The notes beneath the pieces are model-generated. The model was given only the letters and a program-made list of their open reading frames with translations. It was not told where the DNA came from and searched no databases. Shown in pieces: positions 54,704 to 63,507 of a stretch of 64,000 nucleotides of DNA. The stretch is from Anaerobacterium chartisolvens. Its GTDB lineage: Bacteria > Bacillota > Clostridia > Acetivibrionales > DSM-27016. Position 1 is the stretch's first letter. Each line of letters opens with the position of its first letter. The position numbers and the translations under genes are program-made. Location of the stretch: NCBI RefSeq assembly GCF_003337415.1, contig NZ_QPJT01000005.1, positions 177,588-241,587 on the forward strand, written 5' to 3'.

Positions 54704-55744
54704 TTGAACAGAAAACGGCTTTATATCATAATTGCTGTGGTTTTGGTTGTTGCCCTTGCGATATCAGGCAGTATTTATTATTTCAATTCTAATAATTATG
54801 TCGTAAAGGTTGGGGACAAAAAAATCTCAAAGGAAGAATATCAGTTTTTCTTAAGTCTGGCGGAAAATCAAGTTAAGACTACATTAGGAATTACCACCTT
54901 AGGAGAGACGGAGATGAAGACGAAGGTAGGAAATCAGACAATAGAGGAATTAATACGTGAGACTGCCCTTGATAAGGCGGTGGAATACAAAATAGAGCTG
55001 GTTAAGGCTGGAGAGCAGAAAATAGCTTTGAGCAGTGAGGAGTTAAAAAATCTTAACGCAAATCTCGATCAATTTATAGAAAGCTTCGGAAGCGCCTTAG
55101 AGGCTGACAAGCAGCTTAAAGAGCAGTATGGTGTTGACGAAAAAAGCTTTAAATCAATATATAAGCAATTTTCTTTAACACAAAAGTTCAGAAGTGAGGA
55201 ATCAAAAAAAATCACATTTTCCGATGAAGAGATAAAAGCCGAATATGACAGTGATCCTGGAAAATATGGAGAAGTAACGATTAAGCATGTTTTAATAAAA
55301 ACTATAGATGATGCCGGAGCAGCTCTTCCCGAGGATAAGATTAAAGAGGCGGAGGCAAAGGCAAACGGTATTCTTTCTCAGGTAAATTCCGGACAGGATA
55401 TCGGGCTGCTTGCAAAGGAATATTCCGAGGATCCGGGTTCAAAGGACACCGGAGGGGAATATACCTTTAAAAAGGACGGCCAAATGGTTCCGGAGTTTGA
55501 AAATTGGGCTTTTGAGCATAAGGAGGGTGATACCGGGGTTGTAAAAACAAGCTACGGATATCATGTAATGAAGCTTGAAAAGCTCAACATACCAAGCTTT
55601 GATGAGGTAAAGGACAGTGTTAAGAATGAAATGGTAAGCAGTAAATTCAATGAAGACTACGCAAAGCAGATGGAGACGTGGAAGAAGGAAGCCCAGTTCA
55701 TAGTTACTAAAAATGAAAAGAAGCTCAGTGACATAAAGATATAA
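54704..55744 (+). CDS. Membrane-anchored peptidylprolyl isomerase (PrsA/SurA-like)
   Basis: 346-aa foldase. A single N-terminal membrane segment (LYIIIAVVLVVALAISG) lacks a lipobox Cys, so it is membrane-anchored, not a lipoprotein. A SurA-like helical region is followed by a parvulin rotamase domain (about 190-285: VTIKHVLIKT, EYSEDPGSKDTGGEYTF, TSYGYHVMKLEK). It probably folds secreted proteins outside the membrane, such as cellulosomal enzymes. The start TTG 54704 lies after GAGGAGA. Confidence 0.9.
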   Translation: MNRKRLYIIIAVVLVVALAISGSIYYFNSNNYVVKVGDKKISKEEYQFFLSLAENQVKTTLGITTLGETEMKTKVGNQTIEELIRETALDKAVEYKIELVKAGEQKIALSSEELKNLNANLDQFIESFGSALEADKQLKEQYGVDEKSFKSIYKQFSLTQKFRSEESKKITFSDEEIKAEYDSDPGKYGEVTIKHVLIKTIDDAGAALPEDKIKEAEAKANGILSQVNSGQDIGLLAKEYSEDPGSKDTGGEYTFKKDGQMVPEFENWAFEHKEGDTGVVKTSYGYHVMKLEKLNIPSFDEVKDSVKNEMVSSKFNEDYAKQMETWKKEAQFIVTKNEKKLSDIKI

Positions 55745-55745
55745 A

Positions 55746-55775
55746 TTGACTAAGCCATATAAATTGTGATATATT
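55746..55775 (+). promoter_or_regulatory. Promoter for the cbiMQO operon
   Basis: TTGACT (55746-55751), 18 bp, TATATT (55770-55775). Confidence 0.5.
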
Positions 55776-55923
55776 AAATTTTGGAAATTAAAGCCACGAA
55801 GGCTTTTGGATTTATAGTATATTACCTTATAATTTGACTGATCTGCTTTGGGATGAACCCAAAAGGATACCGGATAAAGGGATCTTTTTGGGTTTAAATT
55901 TTTGCTTTTGGAGGTGTGTATTT
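55776..55923 (+). other. Structured leader before cbiM
   Basis: A 148-base untranslated region with two short hairpins, AAAGCC/GGCTTT around 55790-55808 and CTTTGGG/ACCCAAAAG around 55845-55865. Its length and position before a cobalt/nickel transporter suggest metal- or cobalamin-dependent control, but I could not match it to a known riboswitch. Confidence 0.35.
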
Positions 55924-56976
55924 ATGCATATGGCTGACACTTTGATATCACCGGCTGTTGGAGGAATTATGTGGGCGGCTTCTGTCGGAGCTATTGCTTA
56001 CTCTATTAAAAAAACCGGTGATGATCTTGAACAGAAAAAAATTCCTATCATGGGTGTTATGGGTGCCTTTGTATTTGCGGCACAGATGATTAATTTTTCC
56101 ATACCCATGACGGGGTCAAGCGGCCACATAGGAGGAGGAATGCTTCTTTCCATCCTGCTTGGGCCTTATGCCGGATTTCTCACTATGGCCTCAATACTGG
56201 CCATACAAGCATTGTTTTTTGCTGATGGGGGCTTGCTGGCTTTTGGATGCAATGTTTTCAATATGGGGTTCTATACATGCTTTGTTGCCTACCAACTTAT
56301 TTACAGAAGAATTATACACAGGGGCTTTTCAGCGGGACGTATTTTTACCGCTTCCATGCTCACGGCAGTTATCGGGCTTCAGCTTGGATCCTTCAGCGTG
56401 GTGCTGCAAACCCTGTTTTCGGGGAAAACGGAATTGCCGTTTGCAGCATTTACTCTTATGATGCAGCCTATTCATCTTGCCATAGGAATAGTGGAGGGGC
56501 TTATTACCTCAGCAGTAGTGGTGTTTATATGGAAGGCGCGTCCCGAAATTGTTGAAAGAAGCGCACAGGGCGAGCCTATAGGGAATGTATCGGTAAAAAG
56601 AGTGGTTGCAGCACTTGCTGCTGCTGTTGTCATAACAGGGGGAATGCTGTCGTGGTTTGCGTCATCATATCCCGACGGACTGGAATGGTCTGTGTTTAAT
56701 ACTAACGGAAACAGTGAGATTGAGTCCTCAGGAGAGGTTCACACCACCATGTCGGATATTCAAAGCAAGACGGCATTTTTGCCCGACTATGGCTTTAAGG
56801 TGCCGGAGGAAGAAGCACAGCAAGGTGCCGAAGGCGGTGGGGAGCGATGGCCCTCGGTCAATGCGGGAACAAGTGTCTCGGGGCTGGTTGGGGGAGTAAT
56901 GACGCTGGCTCTGGCAGCTTTGTCCGGTTTGGCAATAGCATTGATAAAGAGAGGTAAAAAGGCGGGCGCGGCATAA
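55924..56976 (+). CDS. cbiM: Cobalt/nickel ECF transporter S component CbiM with fused C-terminal PDGLEW domain
   Basis: 350-aa multipass membrane protein that binds Co2+ or Ni2+ for an ECF transporter. The start MHMADTLISP keeps the His at residue 2 that, with the N-terminal amine, forms the metal site; FVFAAQMINFSIPMTGSSGHIGGGML is the CbiM core. From about residue 240 a membrane helix, then YPDGLEW, then a hydrophilic loop and another helix give the CbiN-like partner domain in one chain. ATG 55924 follows GGAGGTG by 7 bases; upstream in-frame codons have no ribosome site. Confidence 0.9.
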   Translation: MHMADTLISPAVGGIMWAASVGAIAYSIKKTGDDLEQKKIPIMGVMGAFVFAAQMINFSIPMTGSSGHIGGGMLLSILLGPYAGFLTMASILAIQALFFADGGLLAFGCNVFNMGFYTCFVAYQLIYRRIIHRGFSAGRIFTASMLTAVIGLQLGSFSVVLQTLFSGKTELPFAAFTLMMQPIHLAIGIVEGLITSAVVVFIWKARPEIVERSAQGEPIGNVSVKRVVAALAAAVVITGGMLSWFASSYPDGLEWSVFNTNGNSEIESSGEVHTTMSDIQSKTAFLPDYGFKVPEEEAQQGAEGGGERWPSVNAGTSVSGLVGGVMTLALAALSGLAIALIKRGKKAGAA

Positions 56977-56994
56977 CAGCCCAATATTTTTATT

Positions 56995-57813
56995 ATGACT
57001 AATATTACTAATTCGCTCTACACTATAAGATTTTTTGATATGGCCGCCCGCAAGGGAACCTTTATTCATAGAATACACCCTGTTGCAAAGCTGTTGGCTG
57101 CAATCACATACATACTTGTTGCTTCATCCTTCGGGAAATATGATATTATTCCGCTGCTTCCGCTTGTTTTTTACCCTGTTGTACTGTTGGCTGTGGGAGA
57201 TATTCCCGTGATGCCTGTGGCTAAAAGAATGCTTTTGGCGGGACCGTTTATAGCAGGCATGGGAATATTAAACCCTTTATTTGATCACGGCGTATTTTAC
57301 GTAGGCGGTGTTAGTATAGGGGCAGGATGGATCGCATGCATGTCTTTGATTATAAAGGGAGCATTAACGGTGATGTCGGCACTGCTGCTTATTGCGATTA
57401 CCGGCATGGATAAAACGGCGCAGGCTCTGCGGATGCTCAAGGTTCCCCGTGCATTTGTTTTACAGCTTCTTTTAACCTATCGATATATATCGGTGTTGAT
57501 GGAGGAAACTGCAAGGGTACTGACGGCATATAATTTAAGAGCCTCTGCCCGAAAGGGCTCCGGGAAGGGTGTCAAGAAGAATGCATGGGGATCTCTTGCG
57601 GGGCAATTGCTTTTAAGAACCTTGGGCAGAGCCGAGCGCGTACATGGGGCTATGCTTATGAGGGGCTTCAATGGTGAGTACAATACCGGGGAGCTTGCTC
57701 CAATGAATATAAAGGATATTGCGTATTTGGCCATATGGGTCTTGTTTTTTGCTGCAGTGAGGATTTATAATATTCCTGCATTGATAGGCTTATTAATAAC
57801 GGGAGTGCTTTAA
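56995..57813 (+). CDS. cbiQ: ECF transporter T component CbiQ
   Basis: 272-aa transmembrane coupling subunit, about five membrane segments. The two cytosolic coupling helices contain LRMLKVPRAFVLQLLLTYRYI and the ARG-like A-Ax-RG motif AMLMRGFNGEY. Together with CbiM and CbiO it forms the metal-uptake complex. ATG 56995 is 18 bases after the cbiM stop, with no clear ribosome site, so translational coupling is likely. Confidence 0.88.
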   Translation: MTNITNSLYTIRFFDMAARKGTFIHRIHPVAKLLAAITYILVASSFGKYDIIPLLPLVFYPVVLLAVGDIPVMPVAKRMLLAGPFIAGMGILNPLFDHGVFYVGGVSIGAGWIACMSLIIKGALTVMSALLLIAITGMDKTAQALRMLKVPRAFVLQLLLTYRYISVLMEETARVLTAYNLRASARKGSGKGVKKNAWGSLAGQLLLRTLGRAERVHGAMLMRGFNGEYNTGELAPMNIKDIAYLAIWVLFFAAVRIYNIPALIGLLITGVL

Positions 57814-58584
57814 ATGAGCGATTATATCACCAGTGTAAAGAATTTAGTGTATACTTATCCCGACGGACATACCGCTGTAAGGGATATATCCTTTGAAATT
57901 AAAAGGGGAGAGTCGATAGGGATTATAGGAGCAAACGGTGCGGGAAAATCTACCTTGCTCATGCTTATTATGGGATTGCTAATGCCGCAAAGCGGTGAAA
58001 TATGGGTGGAGGAGCTTAAGGTTACACCCAAAAGCTTAACGGCTGTCCGTCAAAGGATAGGTATGGTTTTACAGGATCCTGACGACCAGCTTTTTATGGC
58101 AAATGTATATGACGATGTAGCTTTTGGCCCCAGAAACTATAAGCTTGATGAGGCAGAAGTAAATGAGAGAGTGACAAAAGCACTTCAAACAGTGGGGATA
58201 TTATATTTGAAGGATCGCCCTCCATTCAGGCTGTCGGGAGGGGAAAAGCGGGCCGCTGCCATTGCTTCAGTGCTGTCCATGCAGCCGGGCATACTGGTTA
58301 TGGATGAGCCTACCTCTTCTCTTGATCCTAAAGCCAGACGCAGGCTAATATCCATGCTTAAGGAACTCAGTCAGACTAAAATCATTACCTCTCATGACAT
58401 GGACATGGTTATGGAGGTATGCGACAGAGCAATAGTGCTTAAGGAGGGCAGGATAGCGGCTGACGGACTCGCACGGGACATACTTGCCGATTGCAGGCTT
58501 CTGGAGGAATGTGGATTGGAGAGCCCTCTAAGCTTGCAGAATTGCCCGCTGTGCGGAAGTAAAAAACAGGATCCCGGCCATTAG
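57814..58584 (+). CDS. cbiO: ECF transporter ATPase CbiO
   Basis: 256-aa ABC ATPase. Walker A GANGAGKSTLL, Q loop LQDPDDQLFMANVYDDVAFGP, signature LSGGEKRAAAIA, Walker B ILVMDEPTSSLDP, switch His in TSHDMD. The start codon follows the cbiQ stop immediately (TAAATG). The C-terminal tail NCPLCGSKK has a CxxC pair, unusual for the family and perhaps only a small metal motif. Confidence 0.93.
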   Translation: MSDYITSVKNLVYTYPDGHTAVRDISFEIKRGESIGIIGANGAGKSTLLMLIMGLLMPQSGEIWVEELKVTPKSLTAVRQRIGMVLQDPDDQLFMANVYDDVAFGPRNYKLDEAEVNERVTKALQTVGILYLKDRPPFRLSGGEKRAAAIASVLSMQPGILVMDEPTSSLDPKARRRLISMLKELSQTKIITSHDMDMVMEVCDRAIVLKEGRIAADGLARDILADCRLLEECGLESPLSLQNCPLCGSKKQDPGH

Positions 58585-58605
58585 GCGCAGGACTCCTGTT
58601 TTTTT
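58561..58605 (+). terminator. Terminator of cbiMQO
   Basis: AAAAAACAGGA (58561-58571) pairs with TCCTGTTTTTT (58594-58604) with a 22-base loop that contains the stop codon. Confidence 0.6.
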
Positions 58606-58612
58606 AAATTTA

Positions 58613-58858
58613 TTACCCTCCCAACTGGGATTTTATCTGCATAACCTCATTCTGATTTGCCTGTGCTGCAGGCTGATAAAAGCCCTTTTGCTCCGCCAGC
58701 TTATAAAGATCATACTGGAAGGTTTCGCAGCTGTTCCTTATTTGCTGAATTGTTTGCCTTAACTGAGGGTTTGACGATTGGGAAATAACACTTGCATATC
58801 CGGTAAGACTACTGTTGATTTGGCTTAAAACGTCATTAACCATATCCTTTTCCTTCAT
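58613..58858 (-). CDS. Spore coat protein of CotF type
   Basis: 81-aa helical protein resembling the coat F domain, with DMVNDVLSQINSSLTGYASVISQSSNPQLRQTI and a Gln-rich tail. ATG 58858 follows AGGAGG. The gene pair with the next gene on the minus strand is typical of small coat proteins in spore formers. It is convergent with cbiO. Confidence 0.72.
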   Translation of the reverse strand: MKEKDMVNDVLSQINSSLTGYASVISQSSNPQLRQTIQQIRNSCETFQYDLYKLAEQKGFYQPAAQANQNEVMQIKSQLGG

Positions 58859-58869
58859 TTTGCTTCCTC

Positions 58870-59055
58870 CTAATTTAAAAATGACATAAGCTTTTGCTTT
58901 GTGTTCATTGCATCCTGTGCCGATTTTTCAAACAATTGCTTAACCTGAGAGTCCGAGCACTGCTGTGCATATGTTTGAAGCTTTTGATACGATGTTTTAT
59001 GTGAGCCTATAAGATGTCTTAAATTTTGAAGCTCAAGATGGTTTAATTGTGACAT
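58870..59055 (-). CDS. Small spore-coat-associated helical protein (61 aa)
   Basis: Two amphipathic helices (LELQNLRHLIGSHKTSYQKLQTYAQQC, then VKQLFEKSAQDAMNTKQKLMSFL) of the kind found in coat F-type partners. ATG 59055 follows AAAGGAG; a longer frame starting at 59076 begins within that ribosome site. It is 11 bases upstream of the CotF-like gene, so they are one operon. Confidence 0.7.
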   Translation of the reverse strand: MSQLNHLELQNLRHLIGSHKTSYQKLQTYAQQCSDSQVKQLFEKSAQDAMNTKQKLMSFLN

Positions 59056-59241
59056 TTTATTATCTCCTTTCAACATTTTAATTTACAAGCTATAGTATTA
59101 AAAAAAAGGAAGATTAATATTCATAATTATATGAGCAATACAAGCAAACATTATATATAATGTTTTTGTAAAGAAAAAAGTATTTATGCTGTAAGGGGGA
59201 TGTAATCAGCTTTATTAAAAAAAGATAGGTATTTTGGACTG

Positions 59242-59270
59242 TTGACACTATATATTGTGTGTGGTATTAT
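59242..59270 (+). promoter_or_regulatory. nrdD promoter with embedded NrdR-type box
   Basis: Consensus promoter TTGACA (59242-59247), 17 bp, TATTAT (59265-59270). Within it, ACACTATATATTGTGT (59245-59260) is a near-palindrome of the NrdR box type, the operator for the ATP/dATP-sensing repressor of ribonucleotide reductases. A second box, often about 31 bp away, is not visible. Confidence 0.75.
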
Positions 59271-59290
59271 TCTAATGTCTAAATGTTGAG

Positions 59291-59338
59291 TAGCTTAGCA
59301 AATAGCTTAGCAATTAGCTTAGCAAGTGGCTTGGTGAG
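59291..59338 (+). repeat. Four-copy 12-bp tandem repeat in the nrdD leader
   Basis: Units TAGCTTAGCAAA, TAGCTTAGCAAT, TAGCTTAGCAAG and the diverged TGGCTTGGTGAG run without gaps. They lie within the untranslated leader, about 20 bases after the -10. Confidence 0.85.
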
Positions 59339-59528
59339 TTTTAGTAAGTTTATCAGGCAGCTTATTAGACGGCTATAGATAATTACATACAGGTGCTTTA
59401 CTTATGCAGGACTCATGCATTGCATAGGAAGGTTGTGCACTTTTCGGCCTGTCGGCGGGTTTTGCCGGTAGGCTCTAATTGTGTCTTTGCAGCAATTAAT
59501 TTTAATAAACGTGAGGGGAAGGGATATA

Positions 59529-61838
59529 GTGATTACAAAAATTAGAAAGCGTGATGGAAGAGAGGCACCCTTTAACATTGAAAAAATAGCAAACGCCATA
59601 TTTAAGGCCGCCAGTGCAACGGGAGGAAAGGACTATAAGACTGCCATGACTCTGGCGGAGAAGGTTACGGATTACATAGACAAAAATCTTCATAAAAACG
59701 TTCCCGGAGTGGAAGAAATTCAGGATGCCGTTGAGAAGGTTCTTATAGAAACAGGGCACGCCAGAACGGCAAAGGAATTTATATTATACAGGGCCGAAAG
59801 GACGCGCATAAGAGATATGAATACCCGCCTGATGAAGATCTTTGAGGATCTGACGTTCAAGGAGGCTAAGGATAATGACTTGAAGCGTGAAAATGCCAAC
59901 ATAGACGGCGACACAGCCATGGGTACCATGCTGAAGTACGGGTCCGAGGGAGCAAAGGAGTTTTATGAGATGTTTGTTCTCAAGCCTGAGCATGCCGGGG
60001 CACATAGGGTGGGAGATATTCATATACATGATATGGACTTTCTGACACTCACAACTACTTGCTGCCAGATAGACATGGTTGAGCTTTTTAAGGGAGGCTT
60101 CAGCACAGGCCACGGTTATTTAAGGGAGCCCAACGACATTCACAGCTATTCCGCGCTGACATGCATTGCCATACAATCCAATCAGAATGATCAGCATGGA
60201 GGCCAGAGCATACCTAATTTTGACTATGGAATGGCTCCGGGAGTGGCTAAAACCTATATAAAGCTTTACAGGCAAAATCTTTTAAAGGCTGTGGAGCTTT
60301 TGACCGGTACCCAGGAGTATAATGAAAAGATTAAAGGAATGTTTGAGGAGATTGCTTCAAAGCATGGAAGGCTACCATCCCTCGAGGGAGACGAGGAGTA
60401 TAGGAAGCTTGAGACAGAGCTCATGAGTGCCTTTGTTGAGGAGCATATTATTGCAAAGTCTCAGGCTTTTGCCAGAGAAAAGACCAGCGCCGAAACTGAC
60501 AGGAACACATATCAGGCTATGGAGGCGTTTATACACAATCTTAACACAATGCACAGCAGAGCGGGAGCTCAGATACCCTTCAGCTCAATTAATTATGGAA
60601 CAGATACATCGCCTGAGGGAAGAATGGTAGTAAAAAATCTTTTGCTGGCCACTGAGGCAGGGCTTGGAAACGGAGAGACACCTATATTCCCCATACACAT
60701 CTTCAAGGTTAAGGAGGGTGTAAGCTATAACCCTGAGGATCCCAACTACGACTTGTTCAAGCTGGCTTGCAGGGTTAGTGCAAAAAGGCTTTTCCCCAAC
60801 TTTTCGTTTTTGGATGCCCCATACAACTTAAAGTATTACAGGCCCGGAAAGCCCGAGACGGAAATCGCATATATGGGTTGCAGGACCAGAGTGGTAGGCA
60901 ATGTGCATGACCCGTCCAGAGAAATCATATACGGAAGAGGAAACTTGAGCTTTACTACTGTTAATCTTCCCAGAATAGCCTTAAGAAGCAATAAAAACAT
61001 AAATATTTTCTTTGAGGAGCTAGACAAGAAAATAGATCTCGTTATAGACCAGCTTATTGAAAGATTTGAAATACAGGCAAGAAAAAAGGTAAAAAACTTT
61101 CCTTTTCTTATGGGACAGGGAATATGGATTGATTCGGATAAGCTTGGATGGGATGACGAAATAAGAGATATTTTAAAGCATGGCACTCTAAGCATGGGCT
61201 TCATAGGATTGGCAGAGTGCCTGAAGGCCTTGACGGGCAGCCACCATGGCGAGTCGGAGCAGTCGCAGAATCTGGGACTTGAAATTATAGGCTATATGAG
61301 AAAGCGTATGGATGAGGCGAGCAGTAAATACAAGCTGAATTTTACACTCCTTGCAACACCTGCCGAAGGCACGTCGGGAAGGTTTGTAAAATTTGACAGG
61401 GACATTTTTGGTCCGATTGAAGGCATAACCGACAGGGAGTATTACACAAACAGCTTCCACATACCTGTTTATTATGAAATAAATGCGTTTGATAAGATAA
61501 AGACTGAGGCTCCCTATCATGAGATGACTAATGCGGGACACATTACCTATGTTGAGGTGGACGGAGATCCCACCAACAACCTTCAGGCCTTTGAAAAAAT
61601 AATAAGGACGATGAAGGAGGCGGGCATAGGCTATGGCTCTGTAAACCATCCTGTAGACAGAGACCCTGTTTGCGGGTATACGGGGATTATAGGAGAGGTA
61701 TGCCCTAAATGCGGAAGAAGTGAAGGGGATATAACATTTGAGCGCATAAGGAGGATTACAGGCTATCTCGTAGGAACGCTTGAGCGCTTCAATGATGCAA
61801 AAAAAGCCGAGGAAAGGGACAGAGTAAAGCATATGTAA
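59529..61838 (+). CDS. nrdD: Anaerobic ribonucleoside-triphosphate reductase
   Basis: Class III, oxygen-sensitive reductase that makes dNTPs using a glycyl radical; 769 aa. N-terminal ATP-cone (ITKIRKRDGREAPFNIEKI) for allosteric control; the catalytic barrel; a zinc ribbon CGYTG...CPKCG; and the glycyl-radical loop RRITGYLVGTLERFN close to the C-terminus. GTG 59529 is 6 bases from GAGGGGAAGG (59513-59522), a better start than TTG 59481. The NrdR box and tandem repeat lie upstream; nrdG follows. Confidence 0.97.
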   Translation: MITKIRKRDGREAPFNIEKIANAIFKAASATGGKDYKTAMTLAEKVTDYIDKNLHKNVPGVEEIQDAVEKVLIETGHARTAKEFILYRAERTRIRDMNTRLMKIFEDLTFKEAKDNDLKRENANIDGDTAMGTMLKYGSEGAKEFYEMFVLKPEHAGAHRVGDIHIHDMDFLTLTTTCCQIDMVELFKGGFSTGHGYLREPNDIHSYSALTCIAIQSNQNDQHGGQSIPNFDYGMAPGVAKTYIKLYRQNLLKAVELLTGTQEYNEKIKGMFEEIASKHGRLPSLEGDEEYRKLETELMSAFVEEHIIAKSQAFAREKTSAETDRNTYQAMEAFIHNLNTMHSRAGAQIPFSSINYGTDTSPEGRMVVKNLLLATEAGLGNGETPIFPIHIFKVKEGVSYNPEDPNYDLFKLACRVSAKRLFPNFSFLDAPYNLKYYRPGKPETEIAYMGCRTRVVGNVHDPSREIIYGRGNLSFTTVNLPRIALRSNKNINIFFEELDKKIDLVIDQLIERFEIQARKKVKNFPFLMGQGIWIDSDKLGWDDEIRDILKHGTLSMGFIGLAECLKALTGSHHGESEQSQNLGLEIIGYMRKRMDEASSKYKLNFTLLATPAEGTSGRFVKFDRDIFGPIEGITDREYYTNSFHIPVYYEINAFDKIKTEAPYHEMTNAGHITYVEVDGDPTNNLQAFEKIIRTMKEAGIGYGSVNHPVDRDPVCGYTGIIGEVCPKCGRSEGDITFERIRRITGYLVGTLERFNDAKKAEERDRVKHM

Positions 61839-61843
61839 GCTTT

Positions 61844-61881
61844 AAGGCTGCCTCAAAATTATGCTTTGCGGCAGCCTTTTT
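61844..61881 (+). terminator. Terminator/attenuator between nrdD and nrdG
   Basis: AAGGCTGCC (61844-61852) pairs with GGCAGCCTT (61870-61878), then T4. It probably lowers nrdG expression relative to nrdD. Confidence 0.65.
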
Positions 61882-61906
61882 AGGCATGAAAGGAGACACC
61901 CATCTG

Positions 61907-62416
61907 ATGAGTGCTATCTTAAGGGTTGCGGGAATAGTAAAGGAGTCTATTGTAGACGGGCCCGGTATAAGGTTTGTGGTATTTGCACAGGGATGCCCGC
62001 ATAGATGTCCGGGTTGCCACAATCCCCATACCCATTCCTTTGAGGGCGGTGCTGTGATAGAGGTTGACGACATTGTTGAGCTTGCAGCCAAAAATCCAAT
62101 GCTTAAAGGCATTACCTTCAGCGGAGGAGAGCCGTTTGAGCAGGGGCAGGGCTTTGCGGAGCTTGCATATAAGGTGGGCAGGCTGGGTATGGATGTAATG
62201 ACATACACAGGCTACACCTACGAGGAAATTACAACAGGCTGTGAAAAAAGACCCGAATGGGGAATGCTTATAGACAGAACCGATATACTTGTGGACGGAC
62301 GCTTTGAGCTTGACAGAAAGAATCCCTTGCTGGCGTTTAAAGGCTCTGAGAATCAGAGGATAATAGATGTGAAAAAATCCAGAGCACTGGGCAGAGTGGT
62401 AGAGGTTGAGCTGTAG
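61907..62416 (+). CDS. nrdG: Anaerobic ribonucleotide reductase activating protein
   Basis: Radical SAM activase that makes the glycyl radical of NrdD; 169 aa. The cluster motif is GCPHRCPGCHN, followed by GITFSGGEPFEQ and VDGRFELDRKNPLLAFKGSENQRIID. I start at ATG 61907, 11 bases after AAAGGAG (61889-61895); ATG 61886 lies upstream of that site. The gene is cotranscribed with nrdD through a partial terminator. Confidence 0.94.
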   Translation: MSAILRVAGIVKESIVDGPGIRFVVFAQGCPHRCPGCHNPHTHSFEGGAVIEVDDIVELAAKNPMLKGITFSGGEPFEQGQGFAELAYKVGRLGMDVMTYTGYTYEEITTGCEKRPEWGMLIDRTDILVDGRFELDRKNPLLAFKGSENQRIIDVKKSRALGRVVEVEL

Positions 62417-62553
62417 CTGATGGGGCTGTTATAATTGTGCTATTGTAGAGTTAAAGTTCCCTTGTCCGCATATTTTAAGAGCAAATCTATGTTAATCCAT
62501 TAAAATTTCTGGTAAAATAATAGTATATTGAAGGCTGCGAAAGGGGAAATCAT

Positions 62554-63450
62554 ATGTCTAAGCATACAAAAGCAGCACAAGACAGTGACTTTATAATGCT
62601 GCCTGTTGTGGACTTTGTTTTCAAGCTTTTGTTTGGAGACATTAAGCATAAGGAAAGGCTCATATCGCTGCTAAGTGCCATACTGAGGCTGCCTGAGAAG
62701 GAGTTTGAAGGGATAGAAATTATCAACACCGAGCTGCCGAGGATGTTCGAGGAGGACAAAAAGGGTATACTTGATATACGCGCGAGGTTTTCCGGGGGAA
62801 AGCAGGTGGATATAGAGATACAGGTGCTGCCGTCGGTGTTTATGGCTGAGAGGACGCTGTACTATTTGGGCAAGATGTACACGATGCAGGTAAAAGAGGG
62901 AGAAACCTTTCACGCACTTAAAAAGTGCATAGCAATAAATATAGTGGACTATGAATTTCTGCCTGTGAATAAGATGCACACGGTATACCACTTAAATGAG
63001 GATGAGACGGGGCACAGGCTGACGGATGTGGTTGAGGTGCATTTCTGTGAGCTTAAGAAGGTAAGAGAAGGGACTGGGATAACGGATATGAATGACCCGT
63101 CTATAGACTGGATGAGGTTTATAGGTGCAAGGACGAAGGGAGAGATGGAGATTATGGCTGAGACAAACGAGACTATAAGGGACGCGTTCAATTATTTGCA
63201 GGTTATAAGCAATGACGAGCAAAAGAGGTTGGAGTATGAGTCAAGGCAGCTCTGGCTTATGGATCAGAGGACAAGGGAGAAGGTTGCCAGAGACGAGGGC
63301 AGAGACGAGGGCAGAGAGGAGGGTAAGCAAGAAGGCGCTCTGCAAGCAAAAACGGGTATAGTGAAGAACCTTCGCAGCATGGGTATGAAGACTTCCGACA
63401 TAGCCAGGGTCACAGGGCTTACGGAGGAAGAGATTGAGGATATAAAATAA
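62554..63450 (+). CDS. Rpn-family recombination-promoting nuclease / PD-(D/E)XK putative transposase
   Basis: 298 aa. The N-terminal nuclease domain shows DFVFKLLFGD, the active-site Asp in GILDIRARFSGGKQVDIEIQV (Asp, Glu, Gln of PD-D/ExK). The C-terminal part carries a charged, Gly-rich direct repeat (GRDEGREEGKQEG) and a tail KTSDIARVTGLTEEEIEDIK. Such proteins are linked to RecA-independent recombination or to degraded IS-like genes; they are usually multi-copy in a genome. No flanking inverted repeats were seen, so it is treated as a gene, not an IS. Confidence 0.85.
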   Translation: MSKHTKAAQDSDFIMLPVVDFVFKLLFGDIKHKERLISLLSAILRLPEKEFEGIEIINTELPRMFEEDKKGILDIRARFSGGKQVDIEIQVLPSVFMAERTLYYLGKMYTMQVKEGETFHALKKCIAINIVDYEFLPVNKMHTVYHLNEDETGHRLTDVVEVHFCELKKVREGTGITDMNDPSIDWMRFIGARTKGEMEIMAETNETIRDAFNYLQVISNDEQKRLEYESRQLWLMDQRTREKVARDEGRDEGREEGKQEGALQAKTGIVKNLRSMGMKTSDIARVTGLTEEEIEDIK

Positions 63451-63472
63451 TTTGATGGTGTTTTAAGCAGAT

Positions 63473-63501
63473 TTGATATCCTACAAAAACAGTGGTATAC
63501 T
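63473..63501 (+). promoter_or_regulatory. Promoter of RNA element B
   Basis: TTGATA (63473-63478), 17 bp, TATACT (63496-63501). It matches the arrangement before element A. Confidence 0.6.
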
Positions 63502-63507
63502 TGGAAT

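Noticed and set aside
55776..55923. Assignment of the cbiM leader to the NiCo or cobalamin riboswitch class
   Set aside because: Neither the conserved NiCo junction nor the cobalamin B12-box was recognisable by eye.
59276..59291. Second NrdR box downstream of the first
   Set aside because: At the expected ~31-bp spacing, on either side, the sequence does not match the palindrome.
62554..63450. Intact insertion sequence around the Rpn-family gene
   Set aside because: No flanking inverted repeats or target duplication were seen.
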